Notes: generated from the sequence alone by a model not told the origin. Positions 46,143 through 55,922 are shown, counted from the stretch's first letter. The stretch is DNA of 64,000 bases from Acetivibrio cellulolyticus CD2 (GCF_000179595.2 NZ_JH556658.1:1-64000); one strand, 5' to 3'. Numbers and translations are program-made.

Positions 46143-46180
46143 GCAAAAAATCAGCAAGCCTAGGCTTGCTGATTTTTTGC
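46143..46180 (+). terminator. Strong second terminator, perfect 16-bp stem
   Basis: GCAAAAAATCAGCAAG (46143-46158) pairs perfectly with CTTGCTGATTTTTTGC (46165-46180), with loop CCTAGG. It would stop transcription in either direction and insulate the flagellar operon. Confidence 0.9.
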
Positions 46181-46560
46181 GAAGGTCACACAATTTTTTT
46201 TTTATATTAATAGTTGTTTTTTAAAAAAAGTTATGTTAATATCTACTTAAGTAATGTGCCATTATATGTATATACCATGAGATTATTCATTTTGATTAAC
46301 TTTTCTTTTATATATACTTTTAAAGGTTTACCGCTTTAAATGCTTTTAGAAGTTGTTTCTTATGTAATTATTTTCAAAACATTAGTTGTTTTGGTATCAG
46401 ATGAACCTGTAATATGTTTTAAAGTGTTGATATTACCACATTTTATCAAAAAAATAGTGAAGGAAAATACCGTGTTATGTCGAAATATACTTTGGGTATA
46501 TTTATTTGTATACACATTTTAACGGTGACAGGGAAGAGTTGTAAAATAGGAGGCGTTTTA
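46181..46560. other. Upstream region of the fla/che operon
   Basis: About 380 nt of AT-rich DNA between the terminator block and flgB. The operon promoter must lie here. A weak candidate is TTGTTT (46386-46391) with TAATAT (46410-46415), 18 nt apart. A 60-codon ORF at 46340-46522 has no ribosome binding site and is not credited. Confidence 0.45.
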
Positions 46561-46974
46561 ATGCTGGATAGGATTTTATTTGGATCAAAAGTTCTGGAAA
46601 AATCCCTGGATGCGACTGCAACACGCAACGAAGTAATTGCACAAAACATTGCTAATGTAGATACTCCCGGCTATAAAAGAAAGACTGTAAGTTTTGAAGA
46701 ACAATTGAGTGATGCTATTTCCAAGAACAGCAGTTTTAAAGGAAGAAGAACTGATCCAAGACATATTGCAATTGGTGGGAGCAGTGCGGATGAAGTGAAA
46801 ATTAATGTATCCGAAGACAAGAGTTCCCTTGACATGAGACTGGATGGAAATAATGTTGATATCGAAAATGAAATGGCGCAAATGGCTGAGAACAATATAA
46901 GATATGAAGTACTTATTCAGAGGATTAGCGGTAGTTTTAGCAGAATGAAATCAGTAATCAAGGAAGGACGATGA
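46561..46974 (+). CDS. flgB: Flagellar basal-body rod protein FlgB
   Basis: A 137-residue proximal rod protein, exported by the flagellar type III system. It has the N-terminal rod signature ATRNEVIAQNIANVDTPGYKR (about residues 20-40) and a C-terminal coiled-coil helix. The start at 46561 has AGGAGGCG upstream; the open frame from 46477 is a read-through. First gene of the fla/che operon; flgC starts 6 nt downstream. Confidence 0.95.
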   Translation: MLDRILFGSKVLEKSLDATATRNEVIAQNIANVDTPGYKRKTVSFEEQLSDAISKNSSFKGRRTDPRHIAIGGSSADEVKINVSEDKSSLDMRLDGNNVDIENEMAQMAENNIRYEVLIQRISGSFSRMKSVIKEGR

Positions 46975-46980
46975 TGATAA

Positions 46981-47421
46981 ATGGGGTATTTTAGCTCTCT
47001 TGATATCGGCGCATCAGGATTGACAGCTCAAAGACTGAGAATGGATACAATTTCACAAAATATTGCAAATGCAAATACTACAAGAACTGAAAACGGCACT
47101 GCTTACAGAAGAAAAGTAGTAGTATTTGAAGAAAAGTCATCTGATACTCCTTTTTCCGAATACTTGAATGAAAGCAGCAAGAAAATGGTAGGCGGCGGTG
47201 TGAGAGTTGCAAGAATTACTGAAGATACATCAGCGCTTAAGAAGATATATGACCCTGGACATCCTGATGCGGATGAAAATGGATATGTCGAAATGCCAAA
47301 CGTAGACATACTAACTGAAATGGTTAATATGATTTCTGCAACAAGGTCATATGAGGCAAATGTAACATCAATAAATACAACAAAAAGTATGGCGATGAAG
47401 GCTTTGGAAATCGGAAGATAA
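46981..47421 (+). CDS. flgC: Flagellar basal-body rod protein FlgC
   Basis: A 146-residue rod protein with the N-terminal motif LRMDTISQNIANANTTRT (about 20-37) and the C-terminal VNMISATRSYEANVTSINTTKSM helix typical of axial rod subunits. Partner of FlgB and FlgF/G in the rod. Complete, followed by fliE after 26 nt. Confidence 0.95.
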   Translation: MGYFSSLDIGASGLTAQRLRMDTISQNIANANTTRTENGTAYRRKVVVFEEKSSDTPFSEYLNESSKKMVGGGVRVARITEDTSALKKIYDPGHPDADENGYVEMPNVDILTEMVNMISATRSYEANVTSINTTKSMAMKALEIGR

Positions 47422-47447
47422 CAATGAGGAATACATAGGAGGACGTT

Positions 47448-47756
47448 ATGGCTGTTAATAGTATTAGCGGTTTCAATTCTATACCATCCTTATCAAAAAT
47501 TGGCCTTTCAAACACGGATAAAGCTGATAGTGTTGAAGGTAGCTTTGCAAATTACCTAAAGGATGCACTAACAAACGTCAGTAACTTGGAAAAGGAATCA
47601 ACTGCGTTGACGGAAGATTTTGCAGCCGGTAAAACTGATAATATCCACCAGGTGATGATTGCTGCAGAGAAAGCTGATGTAGCGCTTCAATTCACTATGC
47701 AGATTAGAAATAAGATTATGGATGCTTATAAGGAAATCATGAATATGCAGGTCTAA
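47448..47756 (+). CDS. fliE: Flagellar hook-basal body protein FliE
   Basis: A 102-residue protein linking the MS ring to the rod. The C-terminal part with KTDNIHQVMIAAEKADVALQFTMQIRNKIMDAYKEIMNMQV, read here in short pieces, is the classical FliE signature (positions about 63-102). ATAGGAGGACG precedes the ATG. Confidence 0.95.
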   Translation: MAVNSISGFNSIPSLSKIGLSNTDKADSVEGSFANYLKDALTNVSNLEKESTALTEDFAAGKTDNIHQVMIAAEKADVALQFTMQIRNKIMDAYKEIMNMQV

Positions 47757-47849
47757 AAATTATCTAAATGTAAAAGGTGTTAAAAAGTTTTCTAGAGCAA
47801 TGGTATAAAAGCTAAAGAAGAATACACATATGGAAGGCGGTGTGGCTAC

Positions 47850-49424
47850 ATGCCCGAGGTATTATCAAAACTTCAACAGCGTATAACAGAACTATGGAAG
47901 AATCTTGACAAATCTCAAAAGGGCAGAATCTATGTAATATCTGCTATACTTGTTATAGCTATAACGGTAAGCATAGTAATGCTGACACGTACTACATATG
48001 TTCCGCTAGTAACAATTGATGATACAAAGGATGCAGCTGAAATTGAAAAGGTATTGCAGGATAAGGGCATTAATTACAAGCCTGGTGAAGGAAACAAGAT
48101 TTTAGTCGACTCAAAGGAAAAAAATAAGGCGGAATTTGCGCTGGCATCATCAGGGTTTACCTCATCAGGAATGAACTTTGAAGATGCGTGGAATCTTGTA
48201 AGTATAACTTCAACCGAAAGTGATAAAAAACAACTTTGGGAGAATTTTAAAAAGAACAGTCTTGTTGCTAAACTTAAGATGTTTGACAATGTTAGAGACG
48301 CTGACATTGAAGTTACTATGCCTAAAGATTCCTTGTTTTTTGATGATACATCAAGTGACAAGGCTACTGCTTTTGTAAGGATTGATCCTAAAGGTGAGAT
48401 TACTTCTGAACAGGTAAAAGGGATAGTAAGTGTTGTTTCAGCATCCATTGATGGCCTTGATCCAAAAGATGTAACTGTTGTCGATAATAACTTCAATATA
48501 TTGAGTACGGATGCTTCAGATGCGATAGGAGATACCTCTACGCAATACAAGATGAAGCTGAAAGTTAAGCAAGAGCTTGAGAAAAATATCAAGGTATTGT
48601 ATCCAAATAAGTCAAGTAGTTATGACTACATAAGTGTAGTAGTAAACCCTGTTTTGGAGTTTGATAAGCAAAAAACTACGAAAAAAGAAGTGGGAAAACC
48701 TAACGACATTGATGAGGCGGTAGTGAGCAGTCATACGGAAAAGGAAGAACTTGTAAATGGCGCTAATGGTGGGGTACCCGGCACAGACAGTAATCCTGGA
48801 AACGGAACTACTACATACCCGATACAGGCAGGTGATAACTCCACTTACAATAAGACAACAACTGATATAAACAGACAATTTAACGAAACAATGACAGAAG
48901 TGGAAAAAGCGCAGGGAGATATAAATTTTGACCAGTCATCAGTTGCTGTGACACTTTGGTATGGACAAAAGGTAGCTGACGATAGTGCAATAACTCCTGA
49001 ATTCTTGGCTCAATGCCAACAGGTGATAAGTGGTGCTACAAACATACCTGTTTCAAAGATATCCATAAACAAATACAAACTTGCGCCTGAAGAAGTTTAT
49101 ACGGAGCCTTTGTCTGACAAGATTCAACAGTATATAGAAGATTACGGATATTTTGCATTAATGCTTATGCTGATAATAGGACTGCTGATTGCAGTGATAC
49201 CAAGAAAAAAGAAGGAAGCAGCAGCAGTGGGAGAAATGCTTTCACCGGAACTTGCAACTGCAAGCGGACCGCAGTTTATTGTTCCTGAGGATGAAGAACC
49301 TGTGCCTGAAATAAGTTATGAGGAAAAATCAGAAGTCAAGAAGCAGATAGAGCGGTTTGTTAAGGAGAAACCTGAATCAGTTGCTCAGCTGCTAAGAAAT
49401 TGGCTTTCGGATGATTGGGATTGA
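47850..49424 (+). CDS. fliF: Flagellar MS-ring protein FliF
   Basis: A 524-residue inner-membrane ring protein. Two transmembrane helices (about 25-44 and 430-449) flank the periplasmic-type ring-building motifs (VLQDKGINYKPGEG, ASSGFTSSGMNFEDAW, DIEVTMP). A Gly/Asn/Thr-rich loop is present (about 305-340), and the cytoplasmic C-terminus (SVAQLLRNWLSDDWD) is the FliG-binding end. Ninety-odd nucleotides after fliE, with GGAAGGCGG upstream. Confidence 0.95.
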   Translation: MPEVLSKLQQRITELWKNLDKSQKGRIYVISAILVIAITVSIVMLTRTTYVPLVTIDDTKDAAEIEKVLQDKGINYKPGEGNKILVDSKEKNKAEFALASSGFTSSGMNFEDAWNLVSITSTESDKKQLWENFKKNSLVAKLKMFDNVRDADIEVTMPKDSLFFDDTSSDKATAFVRIDPKGEITSEQVKGIVSVVSASIDGLDPKDVTVVDNNFNILSTDASDAIGDTSTQYKMKLKVKQELEKNIKVLYPNKSSSYDYISVVVNPVLEFDKQKTTKKEVGKPNDIDEAVVSSHTEKEELVNGANGGVPGTDSNPGNGTTTYPIQAGDNSTYNKTTTDINRQFNETMTEVEKAQGDINFDQSSVAVTLWYGQKVADDSAITPEFLAQCQQVISGATNIPVSKISINKYKLAPEEVYTEPLSDKIQQYIEDYGYFALMLMLIIGLLIAVIPRKKKEAAAVGEMLSPELATASGPQFIVPEDEEPVPEISYEEKSEVKKQIERFVKEKPESVAQLLRNWLSDDWD

Positions 49425-49533
49425 TGTGGTATATGATGTATGCTGTAAAATGCGAAAATTATTAGCGTGAATTTTGTTATGAGGAGCAATAAGTAATCCT
49501 AAAGAATACTAAAGAGCAAGGGGGGAGTAAGCA

Positions 49534-50559
49534 GTGAGTAGAAGCACAGGCGGATTCAAATCGGATATTACAGGTAAAGAAAAAGCTGCAATGCTGCTTA
49601 TTGCATTGGGGCCTGAAAGATCTGCCGAAATATTTAAACATCTTAAAGACGAAGAAATAGAGCAGCTTACTTTGGAGATTGCCAATATAAGAACTGTAAC
49701 ACCGGAAGAAAAGGAAAAGGTTCTTGAGGAATTCTATCAGATTTGTCTTGCTCAGGATTATATAGCTGAAGGTGGTATTTCCTATGCTAAAGAAATACTT
49801 GAAAAGGCATTGGGTACTCAGAAAGCTCTTGATGTTTTGAACAAGCTTACAGTTTCATTGCAGGTAAGACCATTTGACTTCGTAAGAAAAGCGGATCCGT
49901 CGCAGCTTCTAAACTTTATACAGAACGAGCATCCGCAGACTATAGCTCTGATATTGGCATATTTGAAACCCCAGCAATCATCCATCGTATTATCTGCTCT
50001 TCCTCAGGAAAAGCAGGCAGATGTTGCAAGAAGAATTGCAACGATGGACCGAACTTCACCTGAAGTTATAAAAGAAGTGGAAAGAGTACTGGAAAAGAAA
50101 CTGTCTGCTCTTGTAACCGAAGACTTTACTGCAGCAGGCGGTGTACAGGCTATAGTTGATATATTGAACAGTGTTGACAGGGGAACAGAAAAATATATTA
50201 TGGAAACACTTGAAATCGAGGATACTGACCTTGCAGAGGAAATTAAGAAAAGAATGTTTGTCTTCGAAGATATACTTTCACTCGACAACCGTTCTATACA
50301 AAGGTTCCTGCGTGAAGTTGACAATAATCAGATGTCTGTTGCACTAAAAGGAAGTACTGAGGAAGTGCAGAACAAGATTTTTGCAAACATGTCCAAACGT
50401 ATGCAGGAAATGATCAAAGAGGACATCGATTTCATGGGGCCTGTTAGACTTAAGGATGTTGAAGAGGCGCAGCAGAAGGTGGTTAATGTAATAAGGAAGC
50501 TTGAAGATGCAGGCGAAATAGTAATCTCTAGAGGTGGGGGAGATGAAATAATTGTATAA
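49534..50559 (+). CDS. fliG: Flagellar motor switch protein FliG
   Basis: A 341-residue rotor protein that contacts FliF, FliM and the stator. N-terminal domain (KAAMLLIALGPERSAEIFKHL), middle EHPQTIALILAYL (the EHPQ motif, about 130) and C-terminal charged helix (FEDILSLDNRSIQRFLREVD, about 238-257) for torque generation. GTG start with GGGGGGAG upstream. Its 3' end overlaps fliH by 8 nt. Confidence 0.96.
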   Translation: MSRSTGGFKSDITGKEKAAMLLIALGPERSAEIFKHLKDEEIEQLTLEIANIRTVTPEEKEKVLEEFYQICLAQDYIAEGGISYAKEILEKALGTQKALDVLNKLTVSLQVRPFDFVRKADPSQLLNFIQNEHPQTIALILAYLKPQQSSIVLSALPQEKQADVARRIATMDRTSPEVIKEVERVLEKKLSALVTEDFTAAGGVQAIVDILNSVDRGTEKYIMETLEIEDTDLAEEIKKRMFVFEDILSLDNRSIQRFLREVDNNQMSVALKGSTEEVQNKIFANMSKRMQEMIKEDIDFMGPVRLKDVEEAQQKVVNVIRKLEDAGEIVISRGGGDEIIV

Positions 50560-51331
50560 CAAAATATTTAAGAGCGACCAGGTAAGTGTAGGTATTCCTG
50601 TCCAGATAAGAGCACCTATCAGTTTTCAGACAATAAAGATGGCTTACAAACCTGAGATGCTAGAAGATAACGAGGAACCGGAAAAGGATATGGAAGACCT
50701 TGAAGAATACAACAGAAAAACCTCAGAAGACATTATAAAAAAAGCAAGTGAGGAAGCAGAGATAATAATTAAAGAGGCTGAATTTGAAGCAAAAAGAATT
50801 CTTGATGCTGCTGAAAATGAGGCGTTTGAAAAGACGCAGATAATAGAAGATGAGGCGAAGCAGAGAGGTTTTGAAGCTGGTTATGAAGAAGCAAAAAGGC
50901 TGTATGAGGACCTGCTATCTGAGGCAGAGTATGTTAAAGAACATGCTAAAATGGAATACAGTGAAGTGATGGCAGGTATGGAAAAGGATGCCTTAGAATT
51001 AATAATGGATGTAGCAAAAAAAGTAATAGGTTCAGAGGTTTCCTTAAATAAGGAAATCCTTTTAACAATGGTTAGGCAAGCGTTGGAAAAATGTTCGAAC
51101 AGGGAAGATTTAACAATAAAAGTTTCGTCCCAGGATTATGATTTTCTTGTAGAGAATAAGGAAAAGCTGCTTTCTATGATAGATGGTGTGGGGAATCTTG
51201 ATATAAAAAGAGATCCGGCATTAAAAACTGGAGACTGCTTAGTCGAAACATCATATGGAAATATAGATGCTGGAGTTCAGACAAAGATCAGGAAAATCGA
51301 AGAAGCTTTTTTAAAGATAGTTGGAAAATAA
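50552..51331 (+). CDS. fliH: Flagellar assembly protein FliH
   Basis: A 259-residue regulator of the FliI export ATPase. A long Glu/Ala/Lys-rich coiled coil (about 50-130) is followed by a C-terminal globular domain (about 135-255, DPALKTGDCLVETSYGNIDAGV near the end). The TTG start lies in the end of fliG, about 8 nt after GGGGGAG. The gap to fliI (147 nt) contains a short terminator-like hairpin. Confidence 0.92.
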   Translation: MYNKIFKSDQVSVGIPVQIRAPISFQTIKMAYKPEMLEDNEEPEKDMEDLEEYNRKTSEDIIKKASEEAEIIIKEAEFEAKRILDAAENEAFEKTQIIEDEAKQRGFEAGYEEAKRLYEDLLSEAEYVKEHAKMEYSEVMAGMEKDALELIMDVAKKVIGSEVSLNKEILLTMVRQALEKCSNREDLTIKVSSQDYDFLVENKEKLLSMIDGVGNLDIKRDPALKTGDCLVETSYGNIDAGVQTKIRKIEEAFLKIVGK

Positions 51332-51379
51332 CTTTTTTGATGCCAGAAATAAATGAACTTTCTTAGATATTAAACAGTT

Positions 51380-51399
51380 GTGGCATTAGCCACGTTTTT
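51380..51399 (+). terminator. Weak hairpin with U-tract between fliH and fliI
   Basis: GTGGC (51380-51384) pairs with GCCAC (51389-51393), followed by GTTTTTTGT. Only 5 bp, so at most a partial terminator that could lower fliI expression relative to fliH. Confidence 0.4.
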
Positions 51400-51478
51400 T
51401 GTATTAAGGAGTTTCCTAATGTAAATGTCCTGAAATCGAGCGGGCTAAGTTTATTTGAGATTTTTAATGGGGGTTAAT

Positions 51479-52795
51479 ATGCAAAGCATTGACTTTAGCA
51501 AATATAAAGAAATACTTGCAAAATCGGATTTTATAGAATACAACGGAAAAGTGTCAAAAATTGTAGGGCTGACAATTGAATCGAATGGCCCCGAAGTTAA
51601 TATGGGCGAGGTTTGTGAGATCCATGCCTTAAAAGATAAAACCAGAATTAAGTCAGAAGTGGTTGGGTTTAGGGATAATAAAGTGATCCTTATGCCACTT
51701 GGGGATATGACTGGAATAGGACCTGGGAGCACAGTTGTAGCCACAGGGGAATACTTAAGTGCTGCTGTGGGGAATTGTATGGTTGGCAGGGTAATAGATG
51801 GACTTGGCAATCCTATAGACGGGAAAGGTGATCTCAAGGTTGAGACATCTTATCCTGTAAATAATGATCCTCCTCATCCGTTAATGAGAAACCGTATAAA
51901 TGACCCGCTGCCGCTTGGAGTTAAGACAATAGATGGTTTGCTTACGATTGGTAAAGGTCAGAGAGTTGGCATATTTGCAGGCAGTGGTGTTGGTAAGAGT
52001 ACTTTGATAGGTATGATAGCAAGAAATACTAAAGCTGACATAAATGTAATTGCACTTATTGGAGAGCGAGGAAGGGAAGTTAGGGAGTTTATCGAGAAAG
52101 ATCTTAAGGAAGAGGGATTAAGCAGGTCAGTTGTTGTTGTAGCTACATCTGATCAACCTGCCTTAGTGAGGCTTAAAGGGGCATTTATAGCTACAGCTAT
52201 AGCGGAGTACTTCAGAGACCAAGGAAAAGATGTGCTTTTGCTTATGGATTCTTTGACAAGGTTTGCAATGGCTCAAAGAGAGATTGGTTTGGCTGTTGGT
52301 GAGCCTCCGGTATCAAGGGGTTATACACCTTCAGTGTTTTCATCCATGCCAAAACTACTTGAAAGGGCTGGTAATTCCCAATCAGGTTCAATTACGGGAC
52401 TGTATACTGTTCTTGTAGATGGTGATGACCTGACGGAGCCCGTAACAGATACAGCGAGGGGAATACTTGATGGTCATATTGTATTATCAAGGGCATTAGC
52501 AAATAGGAACCAGTACCCTGCGATAGATGTGCTGGCAAGTGTAAGCAGGGTTATGTCAGATATAGTAACAAGTGAGCATAAGAAGATTGCAAACCAGATG
52601 AAGAAAGTTATGGCAATTCACAGGGATGCTGAAGACCTTATCAATATTGGAGCTTATGTAAAGGGAAGTAATGAAAAGATTGACTATGCAATAGCACATA
52701 TCGACAAAATACTTGAATTTATCGAACAGGGAACCCACGACAATTATAGTTTTGATGAGGTTGTTGAATTGCTTGATAACGTATTTAAGAACTAA
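51479..52795 (+). CDS. fliI: Flagellum-specific ATPase FliI
   Basis: A 438-residue F1-beta-like ATPase driving type III export. Walker A GIFAGSGVGKSTL (about residues 161-173), Walker B LLLMDSLTRFAMAQREI, and the export-specific GEPPVSRGYTPSVFSSMPKLLERAG and HRDAEDLINIGAYVKGSNEKID stretches. The start at 51479 has ATGGGGG just upstream; the frame from 51455 is excluded for lack of a site. Confidence 0.96.
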   Translation: MQSIDFSKYKEILAKSDFIEYNGKVSKIVGLTIESNGPEVNMGEVCEIHALKDKTRIKSEVVGFRDNKVILMPLGDMTGIGPGSTVVATGEYLSAAVGNCMVGRVIDGLGNPIDGKGDLKVETSYPVNNDPPHPLMRNRINDPLPLGVKTIDGLLTIGKGQRVGIFAGSGVGKSTLIGMIARNTKADINVIALIGERGREVREFIEKDLKEEGLSRSVVVVATSDQPALVRLKGAFIATAIAEYFRDQGKDVLLLMDSLTRFAMAQREIGLAVGEPPVSRGYTPSVFSSMPKLLERAGNSQSGSITGLYTVLVDGDDLTEPVTDTARGILDGHIVLSRALANRNQYPAIDVLASVSRVMSDIVTSEHKKIANQMKKVMAIHRDAEDLINIGAYVKGSNEKIDYAIAHIDKILEFIEQGTHDNYSFDEVVELLDNVFKN

Positions 52796-52903
52796 TAGGT
52801 GAAATTTACGTTATGGGGCAAAAGAAAGGTCTTAAGCAATAGCAAAATTATATTTTATGCATTCTTAATGAAAATAAATCTTGAAAGCCGAAGGTGATTT
52901 GGA

Positions 52904-53347
52904 GTGGGTAAATTTGTTTTTAAACTCCAGGCTGTTCTCAACTTGAAAAAGCAGATTGAAAACAACGCGAAAAATGAGCTGGGAAAAGCTGTGCAGGAGT
53001 TGGAGAGACAAAAAAACATTCTAAAGGAAATTGAAGCTGAGAGAGATGAGTACATTGGAGAGATAAACAGCAAATCCAGCTCAGGCATTTCTATAGGAAA
53101 ATTAAAAGAATACAGTTCATACATATCACTTTTGAAAGATAGGATAGAGCATCAGAAAAATAATATAAAGCGTGCGCAAAAATCTGTCGATAAGTATAGA
53201 GAACAGCTTATTATTGCTGTCCAGGAAAGAAAAATGATGGAAAAGTTAAGGGAAAAGAAGTATGAGGAGTATATGAAGGAGCAGCAGAAGGAGGAACAAA
53301 AGGTAATTGATGAAATTGCTAGTTTTAAATACACGTCACAGCCATAG
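52904..53347 (+). CDS. fliJ: Flagellar export chaperone FliJ
   Basis: A 147-residue, almost wholly coiled-coil protein (Lys/Glu/Gln-rich), the gamma-like stalk of the export ATPase. The N-terminal FKLQAVLNLKKQIENNAK is the FliJ signature. GTG start with AAGGTG seven nucleotides upstream. Position between fliI and ylxF/fliK is the usual one. Confidence 0.9.
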   Translation: MGKFVFKLQAVLNLKKQIENNAKNELGKAVQELERQKNILKEIEAERDEYIGEINSKSSSGISIGKLKEYSSYISLLKDRIEHQKNNIKRAQKSVDKYREQLIIAVQERKMMEKLREKKYEEYMKEQQKEEQKVIDEIASFKYTSQP

Positions 53348-53382
53348 TTGCAATTAAACTAAGAATGACAGGAGACATAAAA

Positions 53383-54207
53383 ATGGCTAAAGTTAAAAAT
53401 GAAGAGGTTTTAAAAGAGCCCAAAACGCAAGGAAGCGAAGATGAACCGAAAAAGGATAAAAAAAAGGGTGGTTTATTATTTGCTATACTTGCGTTGATTA
53501 CTGCATTGGCTATTATGGTCGCTGTAGTAGGAGGGGCTTTTTATCTTATTATGCATAATAATATTAACGGGTTGGCGGACAAGTATGGTGAAAATATAAA
53601 AAATGTACCTCTGTTAAATCGCGCGCTTCCAAGTCCTCCTAATCCTAATGACCCGGCAAACTTTGATCAAAGCAAGCTTTTAAGCTTATACAAACAGTAT
53701 AAAACACAAAATGAAAAGCTTACAAAGCAGTTGGAGGAACTAAAAAAACAGAATGAAGAACTTATAAAATATAAAACGGGAGCGGATAAGCTGACTTCAG
53801 AAAATGAACAAATTAAGTCAGAAACAGAAAAAGAGAAGGCTCAATTGGAAGAATACAAAAAGCAAGTTGATGAGCTTGTGGCAAACGGTGATAAACAGGG
53901 ATTTGCTGATTATTTTGTTAAGGTTAATAGTCAAACTGCCGAAAAAATATATAAGGAAGTAGTAGAAGAACAAAAGGTAGATGAAGGAGCAAAGCAATTC
54001 GCTCAGCTTTACGAAAAGATGGATACCAAATCTTGTGCCAAGATTTTTGAAGGGCTTGGTGAATCGAAGATAGACTTAATATCATATACACTTAAAACAA
54101 TGAAAAAAGATATAGCAGCAGAAATATTAGCAACAATGAGTAAGGATTTTGCAACCAAAGTAACTGAAAAACTTGCAAAGGATTATGGAATCAAGCTTTC
54201 AAATTAA
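53383..54207 (+). CDS. ylxF: YlxF/MotE-like flagellar membrane protein
   Basis: A 274-residue protein. Lys-rich cytoplasmic N-terminus, one transmembrane helix (about 28-58), a coiled coil (about 105-170, TKQLEELKKQNEELIKYK) and a C-terminal helical domain of the MgtE-N type (YEKMDTKSCAKIFEGLGESK, ILATMSKDFATKVTEKL). B. subtilis YlxF sits at the same place between fliJ and fliK. MotE-type proteins act as export or stator chaperones in other bacteria. The role here is by analogy. ATG at 53383 follows AGGAGAC. Confidence 0.82.
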   Translation: MAKVKNEEVLKEPKTQGSEDEPKKDKKKGGLLFAILALITALAIMVAVVGGAFYLIMHNNINGLADKYGENIKNVPLLNRALPSPPNPNDPANFDQSKLLSLYKQYKTQNEKLTKQLEELKKQNEELIKYKTGADKLTSENEQIKSETEKEKAQLEEYKKQVDELVANGDKQGFADYFVKVNSQTAEKIYKEVVEEQKVDEGAKQFAQLYEKMDTKSCAKIFEGLGESKIDLISYTLKTMKKDIAAEILATMSKDFATKVTEKLAKDYGIKLSN

Positions 54208-54251
54208 ATAAGTATAAGTTTCAATCTATCAAAAAAAGGAGGTGAAAAGTA

Positions 54252-55883
54252 ATGGTAACAAAGAGTTTTATTGTAGACTTTCTAGGCAAATCTGCAAGTC
54301 CTTTAACGGAAATCAAGAAGAAAGAGTCAATAAATTCAGCTTCTTATCCAAACTTTATTGATACTCTAAACTCTACAGTCGAAAAGAATTTTGTAAGCAA
54401 AAGTGATCCAAGTGTTCAAAGAAATACTGGCATAAGTTCTGATAAAAAAATTGATAAAAGAAGTACCAAAGGAAATGAGGTAAATGCAAAAGCAGATGCA
54501 TCGGAAAGTAACAGTAAAATAAAAAGTTATAAGGATGCAGTAAAAGAAAATGAACAGGTGTCAGCAAGAAAGGAAGTAAAAAGCTCTGATGGCAAGTCTG
54601 CTGATAATAATGAACATGTTGCGAAGAAGGGTGAGAAAAAAACTGAGACAGTTGAACAAACAGTCATTGAAGAAAGTTTGGCACAGATACTGAATATTAG
54701 TGTTGAAGAACTTAAAAAAGTAATGAGTGCACTTAATATCAGTTCAGAAGAGTTGGTAGATGAGTCAAAAACAGCTGAAATTGCGGGCAAGATATCAGAC
54801 CTTTTTGGATTGAGCAGCGATCAAAAAGCAACCCTTATAAAAATAGCAGAATTTACTGTAAATGAATCAAAAAGCATGGTAAATGAAATGAAAACTCAAG
54901 ATAACGAGCAGGTTAAAGATAGTAATAAGGAGGGTTGGGTTAAGCTTGAGGGCGTTGATGTTGAGGTGGTAGAGACTGATAAAAAAGTACAGCTTAATGA
55001 TGTTGAGGCCTTGGGCAATAAGCTCAAAAAAGTTCTGAACGAACTGGAAAACAAGCTTCAAAACGAACCTGAAAAGCTTTTTGAGGGAATTTCAGATAAA
55101 GTTGAAGAGATTGCTGTAAATGATGTAACGTCAATAACAGCTAAAGGTACAACAGAAACCAAAACGGTTGAAGATGTAAACTTTACACCTTCAGAAGAGA
55201 AGAAGGATGATAAAGTCGCAAAAACTTCCGAAGAATCAGGTAAACCTCAAGAAAAGGAAGCAGATACATCAAGTGACCAGAAAGCAGAAAGAATCGAACT
55301 CAGAAAGGCTGAAACAGACAATACAATTGAGTTGAACACTGAAGATGCCAACAATACTCAATTCGGTAATGTTTTGAACAATCAGCAAATAAAAACGAAT
55401 GGAGCAAGCGAGGTATCCAAATTACAAAATGAAGTTGCTGTATCAAAGAAGGAAATAGTAAGCCAGATTGTCGAAAAGGCGAAAGTCATTTTGACTGATG
55501 AAAAGAGTGAAATGGTAATTGACTTAAAGCCGGATCATCTTGGGAAACTTTCACTTAAGGTTGTTACAGAAAGAGGTGCAGTAGTTGCAAAGTTTGTCGC
55601 CGAAAGCGAACAGGTTAAAGCAGCTATTGAATCAAATATGGACAATCTAAAGGAATCACTTACCAAACAGGGGTTCTCAATTCAGGGTTTCAGTGTATCG
55701 GTTGGTCAGGATTCAAAAAAAGGTTTTGCTGAAGGTTATGAGTTTTCAAAAAACAGTAACAGAGCAGGTAAAGGTGAGAAGGTAGCTGCAACTGGAATGG
55801 TCGGGGTTTCCGCTATTGAGGAAAATCAGCAAAAACTGAACCCTTATATGTTAAACAACAGTAGTATTGACTTAACTGCGTAA
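54252..55883 (+). CDS. fliK: Flagellar hook-length control protein FliK
   Basis: A 543-residue protein. The first about 400 residues are low-complexity (Lys, Glu, Asn, Ser, Thr), as in the secreted ruler part of FliK. The C-terminal Flg_hook domain (about 405-500) has MVIDLKPDHLGKLSLKVVTERG and AKFVAESEQVKAAIESNMDNL, the export-specificity switch. AAAGGAGGTG is a perfect ribosome binding site. The N-terminal part is long compared with many FliK proteins. Confidence 0.92.
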   Translation: MVTKSFIVDFLGKSASPLTEIKKKESINSASYPNFIDTLNSTVEKNFVSKSDPSVQRNTGISSDKKIDKRSTKGNEVNAKADASESNSKIKSYKDAVKENEQVSARKEVKSSDGKSADNNEHVAKKGEKKTETVEQTVIEESLAQILNISVEELKKVMSALNISSEELVDESKTAEIAGKISDLFGLSSDQKATLIKIAEFTVNESKSMVNEMKTQDNEQVKDSNKEGWVKLEGVDVEVVETDKKVQLNDVEALGNKLKKVLNELENKLQNEPEKLFEGISDKVEEIAVNDVTSITAKGTTETKTVEDVNFTPSEEKKDDKVAKTSEESGKPQEKEADTSSDQKAERIELRKAETDNTIELNTEDANNTQFGNVLNNQQIKTNGASEVSKLQNEVAVSKKEIVSQIVEKAKVILTDEKSEMVIDLKPDHLGKLSLKVVTERGAVVAKFVAESEQVKAAIESNMDNLKESLTKQGFSIQGFSVSVGQDSKKGFAEGYEFSKNSNRAGKGEKVAATGMVGVSAIEENQQKLNPYMLNNSSIDLTA

Positions 55884-55922
55884 GAGTGTAAAAGTATCCT
55901 AAAGAATGGAGGTTGAAGAATT

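Noticed and set aside
46340-46522. 60-codon ORF upstream of flgB
   Set aside because: No ribosome binding site, hydrophobic AT-rich translation, and it overlaps the likely operon promoter region.
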